A stretch of DNA of 64,000 bases, taken from Candidatus Gallispira edinburgensis (lineage in GTDB: Bacteria > Bacillota > Clostridia > Lachnospirales > CAG-274). Under the pieces are notes generated by a model. It had not been told where the DNA came from, ran no database searches, and saw only the letters and a program-made list of their open reading frames with translations. Positions 52,185 to 60,952 of the stretch are shown here, one piece after another. Position numbers and translations under genes: made by a program. The first letter of the stretch is position 1. The number at the start of each line of letters is the position of its first letter. The DNA is taken from assembly GCA_904395805.1 (NCBI GenBank), contig CAJFNV010000044.1, positions 62,001 through 126,000 on the forward strand. Direction: 5' to 3'.

Positions 52185-52674
52185 TTACCTCAATATCCCG
52201 ATTATCTTCCCAGCATCAGACAAAGTCAAGCCCATCTCATTATTTGTCATAAACTGATGCTTCCTTACTTCCTCATTATTCAAATCCAGATCATCTATAA
52301 CAAGCCACTTTTTAACATCCTTATGTTCTTTAAGCCAATAAAGTATTTCCTTTGCTTTTACAAGACTAACTTTTTAGTTCCCTGATTTCCTCTGTAGAAA
52401 AATCAGGTGTGACATCATAAATTTCAATACCGTACTTTCCAAAAATCTCAGCAAGAAATTTCGATTCTTTTCTCGTCGGCTTAATATCATTATCAAACCA
52501 GAATTTCCAGCCTGAATGTAAAACAACAACTGCACCTGTTTTTATAAGTATCTCCTTTAATAATTTCACCTTATCCTCATCAATTAATACCCCTCTTTTG
52601 ATTTCTTCCTTGTGATTTTCATTCCAACTCTTTGAATTAAGCACACCATCTATATCTAAAAATATAATCTTCAT
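52185..52674 (-). pseudogene. HAD-like hydrolase (HAD_SAK-type), split by a +1 frameshift
   Basis: The first frame (52366-52674, 102 codons) starts MKIIFLDIDGVLNSKSWNEN with the HAD nucleophile motif DIDGVLN and continues to VVVLHSGWKFWF (motif II). It stops at ...IRELKS. Removing one A from an A5 run at about 52371 restores a frame reading KVSLVKAKEILYWLKEHKDV. That frame then has VKKWLVIDDLDLNNEE (acidic motif IV) and ends at 52185, giving about 163 residues, the usual family length. The relatives I have in mind are the HAD domains of Swiss-army-knife RNA-repair proteins. It is a real frameshift, a sequencing error or programmed slippage. The start overlaps the NUDIX stop (ATGA). Confidence 0.7.
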
Positions 52675-53117
52675 ATTTCATTACTCTCGATGTTATAATT
52701 TTCTATAGCATATTTAATCATAATCGGTTGTATATCGGGATAAGTCATATTCAAAGGCAGCTTATCAAAAAGAAATACCTTTTCGATTTCACTATGCAGT
52801 TCCTTTTCAAAGCTGAAAATTTCCGCATAATACAGCATACCGAAGGTTTCCTCATTTTTTGATATAACCTCATTTTTACCTGTCACCGAATAAACACACA
52901 AAGGTCTAATTTCATAGTCAACCGCTCCGGTTTCTTCTGTAAGCTCCCTGACAGCTGTATCATCTATTTTCTCACCCTTTTCCCTGTGCCCGCCGGGAAT
53001 TTCATATGTATTCCTTTCCCTGTGTTTACATAAGACCCATTTCCCCTTTGATTTTGAAATAATAACTGCAAATTTAAGAAAATTATCATTTACTTTATCA
53101 TAAAATTTTACAACCAT
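52671..53117 (-). CDS. NUDIX hydrolase
   Basis: The 148-residue protein has an intact Nudix box GGHREKGEKIDDTAVRELTEETGA at about 42-65 (G, E, REL, EE and G all in place). The N-terminal strand FAVIISKSKGKWVLCKH and the start resemble MutT/YtkD-like clostridial proteins. It hydrolyses a nucleoside diphosphate linked to another moiety; the substrate is unknown. It lies 19 bases after the HTH-PurM gene and overlaps the HAD gene by 4 bases, so the three form an operon. Confidence 0.93.
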   Translation of the reverse strand: MVVKFYDKVNDNFLKFAVIISKSKGKWVLCKHRERNTYEIPGGHREKGEKIDDTAVRELTEETGAVDYEIRPLCVYSVTGKNEVISKNEETFGMLYYAEIFSFEKELHSEIEKVFLFDKLPLNMTYPDIQPIMIKYAIENYNIESNEI

Positions 53118-53136
53118 ATTTATTAAACCTTTCCAA

Positions 53137-54402
53137 TCAATTCATATAAGCCTTACTTTTCCAGTTAAGATTATTTATAAATTCGACCCTACTATTTCCC
53201 TTTTTTATTTTACCTATTTCATAACAATCATAATATTTTGAAATATGTTCTTTTACATAATTTTTATTCCTCTCATTTACAATTATAATTAATCCGACTC
53301 CGCAGTTAAATGTGTGGAGCATTTCCTCATCACTGATATTCCCCGCATTTTTAATATATTTAAAAATATTAAGTATACGCACTTTAGACAAGTCTATTTC
53401 AGCAGACAGTCCATCAGGTATTATTCTGGATAAATTATCCCTTATCCCGCCTCCTGTAATATGTGCCATACCATGAATACAGCTTTTATTTAACAGACCC
53501 TTTATAGCCTTATAATAAGGAGTATGTGGTTTCATAATATTTTCAATAAAAGTTACACCGTCAATTTTATCAAGCTTGATTTGCGGTATTTTATCCATCA
53601 GAAGTCTTGCCAGAGTATATCCGTTTGTGTGTAACCCATTTGAGGCAACAGCAAGAATGGCATCATTTTCCTGAATTTTCGCCCCATCAATAACATTCTT
53701 TTTATCAGCTATTCCGACAATGCTTGATGTCAGTATGTAAGTTCCCTTATTTAATACCATAGGCTGTATTGAAGTTTCACCACCCACAAGAGAACACTCA
53801 TTCTCAAAACAAGCTTCTGCAATTCCGCTGACAATACTCTTTATAGTGTCCTTTTCCGCATTACCGCAAATAATTGTATCGAGGACTGCAAGAGGTTTCG
53901 CTCCCATAACAGCTATGTCATTAACCAAATGATTTATCATATCATAACATATTGATTTTGTATATCCATATTCTATAGCCAGCTTCTGTTTTGAACCCGG
54001 TTCTTCTGCCTTCATAACAAGTACAGGTTCTTTAATGCCGGGAAAACCGATGTCGTATAATGATGCAAAATCTCCAAGACTATTGAGCACTCGTTTATCG
54101 CCTGATGCAAGTATTTTTGACATATCCCTTTTAATAGAGTCTGTATAATCAATATCAATTCCCGCCTTGCTGTAGGAAAAGACTTCTTTCTTTTCATTCC
54201 CAGAAAGTATTTCATCAACAGTTACTCCAAGAATTTCCGCTAAATCACATATTATATCAATGTTAGGATAAGCCTGTCCCGTTTCCCATTTTGATATTGC
54301 CTGAAAAGATATGTTAAGCCTGTCAGCCAATTGCTGCTGTGTCATACCCTGCTGCTTTCTTTTGTTCATAATAAAAGTACCAACTTTAATACTGTTTAAC
54401 AT
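53137..54402 (-). CDS. XRE-type helix-turn-helix fused to a PurM (AIR synthase)-like domain
   Basis: Residues about 8-65 are a canonical Cro/CI helix-turn-helix (MTQQQLADRLNISFQAISKW). Residues about 75-415 are a complete PurM-like two-domain fold: AGIDIDYTDSIKRDM, VNDIAVMGAKPLAVLDTI, SLVGGET, DAILAVASNGLHTNGYTLAR, HGMAHITGGGIRDNLSRIIP, EEMLHTFNCGVGLIIIV. Two sites differ from PurM enzymes. The ATP-loop TDGVGTKL is AEEPGSKQ, and the GGETAEMPG loop is GGETSIQPM. It may be a nucleotide-sensing regulator instead of a purine biosynthetic enzyme. It heads an operon with NUDIX and HAD genes. No other pur gene is nearby. Confidence 0.85.
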   Translation of the reverse strand: MLNSIKVGTFIMNKRKQQGMTQQQLADRLNISFQAISKWETGQAYPNIDIICDLAEILGVTVDEILSGNEKKEVFSYSKAGIDIDYTDSIKRDMSKILASGDKRVLNSLGDFASLYDIGFPGIKEPVLVMKAEEPGSKQKLAIEYGYTKSICYDMINHLVNDIAVMGAKPLAVLDTIICGNAEKDTIKSIVSGIAEACFENECSLVGGETSIQPMVLNKGTYILTSSIVGIADKKNVIDGAKIQENDAILAVASNGLHTNGYTLARLLMDKIPQIKLDKIDGVTFIENIMKPHTPYYKAIKGLLNKSCIHGMAHITGGGIRDNLSRIIPDGLSAEIDLSKVRILNIFKYIKNAGNISDEEMLHTFNCGVGLIIIVNERNKNYVKEHISKYYDCYEIGKIKKGNSRVEFINNLNWKSKAYMN

Positions 54403-54426
54403 TTCATATACCTCCGTTTTTCTTTT

Positions 54427-54456
54427 ATTATAAATTCATATTCAGGTATATTTCAA
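54427..54456 (-). promoter_or_regulatory. Promoter of the HTH-PurM/NUDIX/HAD operon
   Basis: On the minus strand, TTGAAA (54451-54456), 18 bases and TATAAT (54427-54432), 25 bases before the start. The remainder of the 352-base gap (54403-54754) is A/T rich, with the sigE terminator at its far end. Confidence 0.65.
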
Positions 54457-54699
54457 TAATAGGAAAGTAGAAATTTTTGTTTATATTCTATCAGCAGTAG
54501 AATACATTGAGCATAACTGTAAATCAAATATTTATTATGTCACATCAATATTCAACACACATCATATAAATCGTTTACTATATAATCAAGCTTTTCAAAT
54601 TCTATTATAGTACAGAGAATTTATAAAATTATCTTATTCCAATATATCGACAAATCACTTACATCTATTATACTATTTACAAATCATTACTGCAACTAA

Positions 54700-54745
54700 A
54701 AAAGACCGCTTATCAATTAATTTCTTAATCAACAAACAGTCCTTA
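54700..54745 (-). terminator. Terminator of spoIIGA-sigE
   Basis: On the minus strand, AGGACTG...(C)GGTCTTTTTTAG with an inner TTGATTAAG / AATTAATTGAT pairing; imperfect stem with a T6 tract. Confidence 0.65.
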
Positions 54746-54754
54746 ATTATTAAT

Positions 54755-55465
54755 CTACACCAGCTTCATTATCTCCTTCCTGAGCCGCCCTATTATCTTT
54801 TTTTCAAGCCTTGATATATATGACTGGCTTATTCCCAGTATATCTGCAACTTCCTTCTGAGTTTTTTCTTCACCGCCGTTTCTTCCGATACCAAACCTCA
54901 GCTCAATTATTTCCTTTTCTCTTCCGCTCAGTTTCTGTATAGCTGCCCTCAAAAGCTGTTTATCCACTTCCTCCTCAATACCTCTGTATATAATGTCAAC
55001 ATCAGTTCCCAGTATATCCGATAAAAGAAGTTCATTGCCCTCCCAGTCTACATTTAGCGGCTCATCAATTGACACTTCTGTTTTTGTTTTTGTTGTTCTT
55101 CTTAAGTGCATTAATATCTCGTTTTCAATACATCTTGAAGCGTATGTAGCAAGCTTTATATTTTTTTCTGGCTTAAAAGTATTTATTGCCTTAATCAGTC
55201 CTATTGTACCTATTGAGATAAGATCCTCCACATTTATTCCCGTATTTTCAAATTTTCTGGCTATGTATACAACTAATCTTAAATTTCTTTCTATAAGTAC
55301 ATCCCTTGCATTCTCGTCATTTTTTTCCGTAAGTTTTTTAAGCAGATCATACTCTTCGTCACTGCTCAGAGGTTCAGGCAGTACATCATTGCCGCCTATA
55401 TAAAATATCTGTCCCGTTTCGGCAAATTTACGGAAAAATCTCTCCAAACAACCCTTTCCATTCAT
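54755..55465 (-). CDS. sigE: Sporulation sigma factor SigE (pro-sigma-E)
   Basis: The 236-residue sigma-70-family protein has an N-terminal pro-sequence ([14 protein letters not shown] through [13 protein letters not shown], about 1-35) removed by SpoIIGA. Region 2 is [20 protein letters not shown] and [16 protein letters not shown]; region 4 is [22 protein letters not shown]. It directs early mother-cell transcription. Its ATG follows the spoIIGA TAA with no gap, and its AGGAGG site lies inside the spoIIGA end. The sigG gene that often follows sigE is absent here; a terminator comes instead. Confidence 0.97.
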   Translation of the reverse strand: MNGKGCLERFFRKFAETGQIFYIGGNDVLPEPLSSDEEYDLLKKLTEKNDENARDVLIERNLRLVVYIARKFENTGINVEDLISIGTIGLIKAINTFKPEKNIKLATYASRCIENEILMHLRRTTKTKTEVSIDEPLNVDWEGNELLLSDILGTDVDIIYRGIEEEVDKQLLRAAIQKLSGREKEIIELRFGIGRNGGEEKTQKEVADILGISQSYISRLEKKIIGRLRKEIMKLV

Positions 55466-56308
55466 TTAAATACCTCCTAAATGTTTTGGACTTATCAACG
55501 CACTATACAACCCGTTTCTGCTCAGACTGAATCTGCATATACCTATTACAGGTTTATTTATAACATTATCCTTTATTCTCACACTGTCAGCCACAAAGCC
55601 GATCATCATCCCCTTTTCCTTCCCTACGCTCTTAAAGGGAATAATTCTCATATTGCTTCTGAAATTATCTTCGGATATTGCGGATATTATTTCCATCAGA
55701 TTACTTTCCCTTTTCTTTTCATATATCTCCACAAGTCTTTCCGGAAGCACTTCTCTTAATGCACTGTATTCGGCTACTATAACAGGCTTGTTGCTCAATG
55801 GCTCCACAAGGGAATTTCCTGTGTCCACAAGGGCATTTATATTTATAATTTTATTGCACCATTTTATGTCAATAGGATAATATGTAAGCTTTTTATTTAA
55901 TATATTTATAAACACATAGGACAAATATGTCAGTCCGAAGCTTGCCATAAGTATGGCATAATTAAATTTGTCCTTAATATAACTGTTAATAAGAAGCATA
56001 CAGCCGTTTGTACTTAAAGCGGCAAACTTAAAAACTATGCTGTACTTTACACACTGCAAAAAACTTTTCGGTTTAAACAATATTATAAGCTCCAGCGTAT
56101 TCAATATCAGTATGGTAAACATATTAATATAAACTCTCAAATCCGAAATAACAAATAAAGTATATATAACAGAAACCACAAATCCTGCAATACTTTCTTT
56201 AAGAAGGGAAACTCTTTCTCTCAAAAGTCTTTTTGTCATTTCAATAATTAAAATATTTGCCATAAAATTAATTAAAATCATTTCATCAGCATAAATATTT
56301 ACTGTCAT
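55466..56308 (-). CDS. spoIIGA: Sigma-E processing peptidase SpoIIGA
   Basis: The 280-residue protein has about five N-terminal membrane helices (residues 10-150) and a C-terminal aspartic-protease-like domain with the catalytic Asp in NALVDTGNSLVEPL at about 158-171. Placed directly upstream of sigE, it cleaves the pro-sequence of SigE at the septum in response to forespore signals. GTGGTGAATTT precedes the ATG. Confidence 0.95.
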   Translation of the reverse strand: MTVNIYADEMILINFMANILIIEMTKRLLRERVSLLKESIAGFVVSVIYTLFVISDLRVYINMFTILILNTLELIILFKPKSFLQCVKYSIVFKFAALSTNGCMLLINSYIKDKFNYAILMASFGLTYLSYVFINILNKKLTYYPIDIKWCNKIININALVDTGNSLVEPLSNKPVIVAEYSALREVLPERLVEIYEKKRESNLMEIISAISEDNFRSNMRIIPFKSVGKEKGMMIGFVADSVRIKDNVINKPVIGICRFSLSRNGLYSALISPKHLGGI

Positions 56309-56424
56309 AAATTCACCACCTGAAGCAATATAAAAATAAAAGCATATTTTTTATTTCTCCTATAATTATAAATGGCATAGCTGTATTTTTTTGTATAATT
56401 TGATATTATGCTTTCCTAAAAAAT

Positions 56425-56431
56425 TGCGACA
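56425..56431 (-). promoter_or_regulatory. Possible Spo0A box upstream of spoIIGA
   Basis: On the minus strand TGTCGCA differs by one base from the TGTCGAA 0A-box. It lies about 120 bases upstream of spoIIGA, whose Bacillus homologue is Spo0A-activated; a TATAAT-like box (around 56358-56364) lies downstream. A single seven-base match is weak evidence. Confidence 0.3.
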
Positions 56432-56467
56432 GTAACCTGTTTTTAATCCCAATTAAACATAAAAACA

Positions 56468-56497
56468 CCCCGAAAAGGCTTATATTCCTCTTCGGGG
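56468..56497 (-). terminator. Terminator of the stalk-domain protein gene
   Basis: On the minus strand, CCCCGAAGAGG / CCTTTTCGGGG (one wobble region) followed by TGTTTTTAT, 16 bases after the stop. Confidence 0.85.
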
Positions 56498-56513
56498 CAA
56501 AATCTGTTATTTA

Positions 56514-57527
56514 TTATATTGTAATTGTAATAACTCTCTCTGTACCATTCCATTCCACATCAGCACCTAAAGCTTCGGATATAAACCTTAAAGGTACCAT
56601 CGTTGTCTGATTTTCATTTACAAAAGGAGCTTCATTCAAAATATTTGTCCTGCCGTTTACAATAGCTTCTGTGGAGTTTACAGTAAGCTTTATAGCTCTG
56701 CTTCCTCTTGTTGCCGTTACAGACTTTGTTGCTCCGTCCCAGTTTACATTTGAATCAAGGGCTTCAAATATATCTCTCATAGGCACCATTGTTGTTCCGT
56801 TTATTATAACAGGAGCATTGTCGGTTTTAAGTTCATCACCATTAATATATATTCTTATAATGCTGCTGTCCTTGTCTCTTTTTGCTTCATTTATGGCATC
56901 TATAATGTCCTCTGCCTTATCCATTTCTATTCTGGGCACATACTCAAACATATTTCCGGTTCCGGTTCTGTCCTTGAAATCCATATACTGCTTCATGGTG
57001 GCGTCATATACACTTTTGTTTACAACAGTGTTATCAACCATATATCTTGCGTTTAAATCAGCACTGTCATATCTTGTCTTTATCTTGCTTTCCATGGAAT
57101 TACCGTTTTTATACAGAAAGTCATGTTCTTCCCATGGATCACTTCCGCCGACACCCGTCATAATAACAGCATACACTGTACCGTCATTACCCTTAGTAAT
57201 GCCTATATCTGCATTGATATTTGAGCTGTATACATCATAATCACTGTAATCATATATTTTAACAGCCTTGTTGTCCTCAAGTGTATAGATATATACCCCG
57301 TTCTGATCGTTTCCGGCATCTTTAACAGCCATTTCAGGTATACCGTCATTATCCATATCAATAATTTTGACCCTGTCCTCAATATCATCAAGCCCCATTA
57401 TGATTTCCTCGTAGGCTTTGATACCCTCAATGTCGGTATTGTCAAATGCCGTTGATGCTGAAACAATTGCTCCTGATGCTGTGACTATCACTCCTGCCAG
57501 CACTACCCCAAAAACTTTCTTAAGCAT
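56514..57527 (-). CDS. Secreted protein with C-terminal copper-amine-oxidase-N (stalk) repeats
   Basis: The start is MLKKVFGVVLAGVIV, preceded by GAGGTG. After the signal peptide (cleavage near SAS at about 25) there is a region of about 30-200 that resembles clostridial proteins with VCBS-like MDNDGIPEMAV text. Two stalk-domain halves follow at about 225-337 (VPMRDIFEALDSNVNWDG and VPLRFISEALGADVEWNG). Stalk domains are common in clostridial surface proteins, and one also occurs in the amidase at 39749. Function unknown. Confidence 0.78.
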   Translation of the reverse strand: MLKKVFGVVLAGVIVTASGAIVSASTAFDNTDIEGIKAYEEIIMGLDDIEDRVKIIDMDNDGIPEMAVKDAGNDQNGVYIYTLEDNKAVKIYDYSDYDVYSSNINADIGITKGNDGTVYAVIMTGVGGSDPWEEHDFLYKNGNSMESKIKTRYDSADLNARYMVDNTVVNKSVYDATMKQYMDFKDRTGTGNMFEYVPRIEMDKAEDIIDAINEAKRDKDSSIIRIYINGDELKTDNAPVIINGTTMVPMRDIFEALDSNVNWDGATKSVTATRGSRAIKLTVNSTEAIVNGRTNILNEAPFVNENQTTMVPLRFISEALGADVEWNGTERVITITI

Positions 57528-57604
57528 AAAAATACACCTCACTTTAAATTTATATATAACTTTATATCTATATTTTAACATTTGACTGTATAAAAATCTA
57601 CATG

Positions 57605-58651
57605 TTATTTATAATTTTCCTTATACCAGTTTATAAAATATTCATCGGCAATTTCAACACCACTGTGATTTAAATGGGCATCATCTCTGAAATTCTCTGT
57701 TGCAAACAATGTCTTATCTTTATTTACAATATTGTAGTCAAGATATTTAATACCGTTTTCATCTGCAATATTCTGTATATAATCATGAATTACATCATAA
57801 TTCTTAATATAATCAAGAGAAACATTTGCAACAGGAGCAGTCACAAATGTAAGTCTTATGCCATTTTCTTTGCATAGCTCTATAATTTTATTTAAATATT
57901 TAAGCTGGGCTTCTTTCGGCTCCCATTCCTTACCGTCAGTATTCTTAAACTGATTTGTCTTGTCAAATTCATCAGGCAGCATATTGTAATTGCAGTAGGT
58001 ATAGCCCTTTGAACGGTATTGTTCTATACCCTCCTGCTTTTCTGTCTGTGGAGTAAACACACCGAAATTATTTTCAATTTTTTCCTTTAGCTTTGAATTT
58101 CTGTAAGCAAAATAATCTGCCTGGTATCTGAATATATTTATATTATACTTTACTTTTTCACTTAATGGAAATACTTCTTTAATATATTCCTTTTCAAGGT
58201 CCTTGTTTTTCATTACCTGAAACAAATATCCTGCCTGTGTAAGTTCAAATTCATCATCAAGCATATCCCAGTACACTTCAAGAACAACATCCTCAGGCTG
58301 CTGATAATTAAGTACCTCTCTCAGAGTGTAATATGTTGAATCAAGGTGCTGCAGGGGCATACCAAGCTGATAACTGTTTGTACCAAGTCCCTCATCTATA
58401 ATAAGAGGGTCAAATGTACAGTATGAGTGGGAAGAACCTAAAAACACCATATCAATACTGTTTTCAGGCTGGGCATAAAACTCATCCCATCTGCTCTGAT
58501 TATAACTGTTCACCAAATTTTCTGTAGATGCCACAGAATACTTGTTGCCGATAAAATATATAACAGGCAATGCACAGACTATAAAAATTATTGTCTTTAA
58601 TATAAACAATATATTTTCTTTAAAACTGGAAGTATATAAATTGTCCTCCAC
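57605..58651 (-). CDS. Membrane-anchored SGNH-type protein partnered with MBOAT (AlgJ/AlgX- or DltD-like)
   Basis: The 348-residue protein starts at a GTG that overlaps the MBOAT gene by 32 bases. A single N-terminal helix lies at about 15-33 and the rest is outside the cell. The nucleophile Ser appears in DMVFLGSSHSYCTFDP at about 67-82, and the Asp-His pair in FRDDAHLNHSG at about 322-332, the SGNH arrangement. It probably takes acyl groups passed across the membrane by the MBOAT partner and transfers them to a surface polymer. The polymer is unknown. Confidence 0.8.
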   Translation of the reverse strand: MEDNLYTSSFKENILFILKTIIFIVCALPVIYFIGNKYSVASTENLVNSYNQSRWDEFYAQPENSIDMVFLGSSHSYCTFDPLIIDEGLGTNSYQLGMPLQHLDSTYYTLREVLNYQQPEDVVLEVYWDMLDDEFELTQAGYLFQVMKNKDLEKEYIKEVFPLSEKVKYNINIFRYQADYFAYRNSKLKEKIENNFGVFTPQTEKQEGIEQYRSKGYTYCNYNMLPDEFDKTNQFKNTDGKEWEPKEAQLKYLNKIIELCKENGIRLTFVTAPVANVSLDYIKNYDVIHDYIQNIADENGIKYLDYNIVNKDKTLFATENFRDDAHLNHSGVEIADEYFINWYKENYK

Positions 58652-60062
58652 CGGAAAACACCCCTATTCCAAATATAATTATCACAAGAACATAGTAATA
58701 TGCAAATCTGAACACAAAAGGAACCTTGTCCATAAATTTGTCAATATCCTCGCTCTTATAGCTTATCATTTCACTTAACATAAGTATCAGTATTGCACCT
58801 GCAACAAGCAATATTTCAAAAAGCTGCAATCCGAAATTATTGAACATTTCGTAAATATACTGAGCATCGGTTATTCTGCCAATATCATTAAACAAATGCC
58901 CAACTATATAAAAAGCATCGCTTATGGTATTTGCCCTGAAGAATATCCATGCAAAGGCAACAAGAAGAAATGTTATTATAATTCGGAAAAAATTCACAAC
59001 AAAGTTGTCCATTCTAGGCATAAACGTGTTTTTTATATCACCTATAACCTGGAACATTCCGTGAATACCTCCCCAGAGCACATATGTCCAGTTTGCTCCG
59101 TGCCACAGTCCGCTTGCAAGGAATGTCACCATAAGATTAAAATACTTTCTTTCTCTTGAACATCTGCTTCCTCCCAGAGGAATGTAAATATAGTCCCTTA
59201 TCCATGTGGAGAGAGAAATATGCCATCTTCTCCAGAATTCCTTAATGCTCTTTGAAAAATAAGGCTTGTCAAAATTATACATAAGGTCAATTCCGAGTAT
59301 TTTTGCACATCCTCTTGCTATATCACTGTATCCGCTGAAATCACCGTAAATCTGGAAGGAAAAAAACAATGCAGCAATTATAAATGCCATTCCGTTATAC
59401 TCTCTGCAGTTGTTAAATACAGTATCTACAAGCATTGCCGCCCTGTCGGCTATAACGATTTTTTTGAAATAGCCCATTATCATAAGCTTTATGCCTTCCG
59501 TGAAATTATTTACATTTATCTTTTTAACTGTAAATAGCTGTCCCAAGAGCCTGTCCGCTCTTTCTATAGGTCCCGCAACAAGCTGAGGGAAGAATGTTAT
59601 AAACAGCGTAAATTTAAAATAATTTTTCTCGGGCTTATAACCGTCCCAGTAAATATCGATCGTATAGCTTGCCGCCTGAAAGGTATAGAATGAAATTCCC
59701 ATAGGCAGAATTATATTAAAGTCATTTATAGGATATTCCCAGCCAAAATAATTGTATATATCCATAAATGTATGATTAATAAACATCATATATTTAAACA
59801 CAAACAAAAGCCCGAAATTGATTATTAAACTCAGTATCAAAAGCCCTTTTGCTTTATCTCTATGCTTGTCAATAAGCAGAGAAATACCCCAGTTTACAAA
59901 TGTGGAGAATAAAAGGAGCAATATAAGCTCAGGTCGCCAGCACATATAAAATATGCAGCTTGCAATAAGAAGCATTATCCATCTGAATTTATGAGGCAGT
60001 GTATAATGCAGAAACACTACAATTATAAAAAATATTATAAAATCAAAGGAATTAAATATCAT
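58620..60062 (-). CDS. MBOAT family O-acyltransferase
   Basis: The start is MIFNSFDFIIFFIIVVFLHY (GGGAGA site upstream). The 480-residue polytopic protein carries LPMGISFYTFQAASYTIDIYWDG at about 120-142 and the PYFSKSIKEFWRRWHISLSTWIRDYIYIPLGGSR block. The catalytic His is in ASGLWHGANWTYVLWG at about 305-320. It belongs to the AlgI/DltB-like group that moves acyl groups over the membrane. It forms a pair with the SGNH protein, probably acylating a cell-surface glycan. Confidence 0.93.
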   Translation of the reverse strand: MIFNSFDFIIFFIIVVFLHYTLPHKFRWIMLLIASCIFYMCWRPELILLLLFSTFVNWGISLLIDKHRDKAKGLLILSLIINFGLLFVFKYMMFINHTFMDIYNYFGWEYPINDFNIILPMGISFYTFQAASYTIDIYWDGYKPEKNYFKFTLFITFFPQLVAGPIERADRLLGQLFTVKKINVNNFTEGIKLMIMGYFKKIVIADRAAMLVDTVFNNCREYNGMAFIIAALFFSFQIYGDFSGYSDIARGCAKILGIDLMYNFDKPYFSKSIKEFWRRWHISLSTWIRDYIYIPLGGSRCSRERKYFNLMVTFLASGLWHGANWTYVLWGGIHGMFQVIGDIKNTFMPRMDNFVVNFFRIIITFLLVAFAWIFFRANTISDAFYIVGHLFNDIGRITDAQYIYEMFNNFGLQLFEILLVAGAILILMLSEMISYKSEDIDKFMDKVPFVFRFAYYYVLVIIIFGIGVFSGGGQFIYFQF

Positions 60063-60206
60063 TGTCTTTCTCCCATATTTGAAATCATTTATATTATTAT
60101 AAATTATTTCCCAATATATTTCAACAAAAGACTTGAAAAGAATAACATTTTCAATTAAAATATTATTCAGGCTACATAAAACCATAATCGGAGGGGAAAT
60201 AATCAA

Positions 60207-60665
60207 ATGAAAATAGTAAATGGTTGTATGTATTTACAAGAAATAAAAAATCTTATTATTGAATATACAACTTCCCTTAACCGTAATTTAGCATTTCAGC
60301 ACATAGAGGAAGAGCTTAATTCACTTGAAGCAAAATATACCGGAGAAAATGGTAAAATTCTGGCAGCTGTTTCAGATAAAGGCAATGTTATAGGCTGTGT
60401 TGCCTTTCATGCGCTCAGCAACAGACGCTGCGAAATGAAAAGGCTGTATGTAAAACCTGCCTACAGAAATTTAAAAACAGGCGAAAAACTCGTAAATTCT
60501 ATCATATCTCTTGCAAGGCAGGACGGCTATGAAGAAATGGTTCTTGATACAATAAAGCCCTTGAAAAGTGCCATATACTTATATAAAAAATATGGCTTTG
60601 AGGAAACAGATGCTTATTATGACAATCCAATGGAGGATGTAATATATATGAAACTAAAATTATAA
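60207..60665 (+). CDS. GNAT family N-acetyltransferase
   Basis: The 152-residue protein has the GNAT core: CEMKRLYVKPAYRNLKTGEKLVNSII at about 72-97 (acetyl-CoA site, here RNLKTGEKL) and the C-terminal LYKKYGFEETDAYYDNPMEDVIYMKL. It is close in style to clostridial acetyltransferases of the YjdJ/PhnO sort; the substrate is unknown. It is divergent from the MBOAT gene and first in a run with DUF4321 and maf. Confidence 0.9.
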   Translation: MKIVNGCMYLQEIKNLIIEYTTSLNRNLAFQHIEEELNSLEAKYTGENGKILAAVSDKGNVIGCVAFHALSNRRCEMKRLYVKPAYRNLKTGEKLVNSIISLARQDGYEEMVLDTIKPLKSAIYLYKKYGFEETDAYYDNPMEDVIYMKLKL

Positions 60666-60683
60666 AAAGAAAGGAATATACCG

Positions 60684-60941
60684 ATGAAAAACAAATCAAA
60701 CATTGTATTTTTACTTGTTTTAATTTCAGGCTTGATCATAGGAAGCTTTTTAGGCACCCTTACATCAAAAGCTCCCGAATGGCTTTCATGGCTTAACTAC
60801 GGCAAGACAATAGGTCTTACACAGCCCTTTGTCCTTGATTTAAGCTTTGTTTATCTCCAGTTCGGTTTTCACTTAAACTTTACAATTGCAGGCATTATAG
60901 GTATGCTTATTGCAGGAATAATTTATAAGAAGTGCTTTTAG
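60684..60941 (+). CDS. DUF4321 family small membrane protein
   Basis: The 85-residue protein has hydrophobic segments at about 7-27 and 62-82 and the family features GLIIGSFLGTL and VYLQFGFHLNFTIAGIIGM. This family is often found next to maf in Clostridia, as here (11 bases from maf). Function unknown; possibly tied to cell shape or division through that neighbourhood. Confidence 0.85.
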   Translation: MKNKSNIVFLLVLISGLIIGSFLGTLTSKAPEWLSWLNYGKTIGLTQPFVLDLSFVYLQFGFHLNFTIAGIIGMLIAGIIYKKCF

Positions 60942-60952
60942 GAGGAAATAAA

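Noticed and set aside
52080-52385. 101-codon open frame on the plus strand
   Set aside because: It is antisense to the shifted-frame C-terminus of the HAD gene, which shows clear protein motifs on the minus strand.
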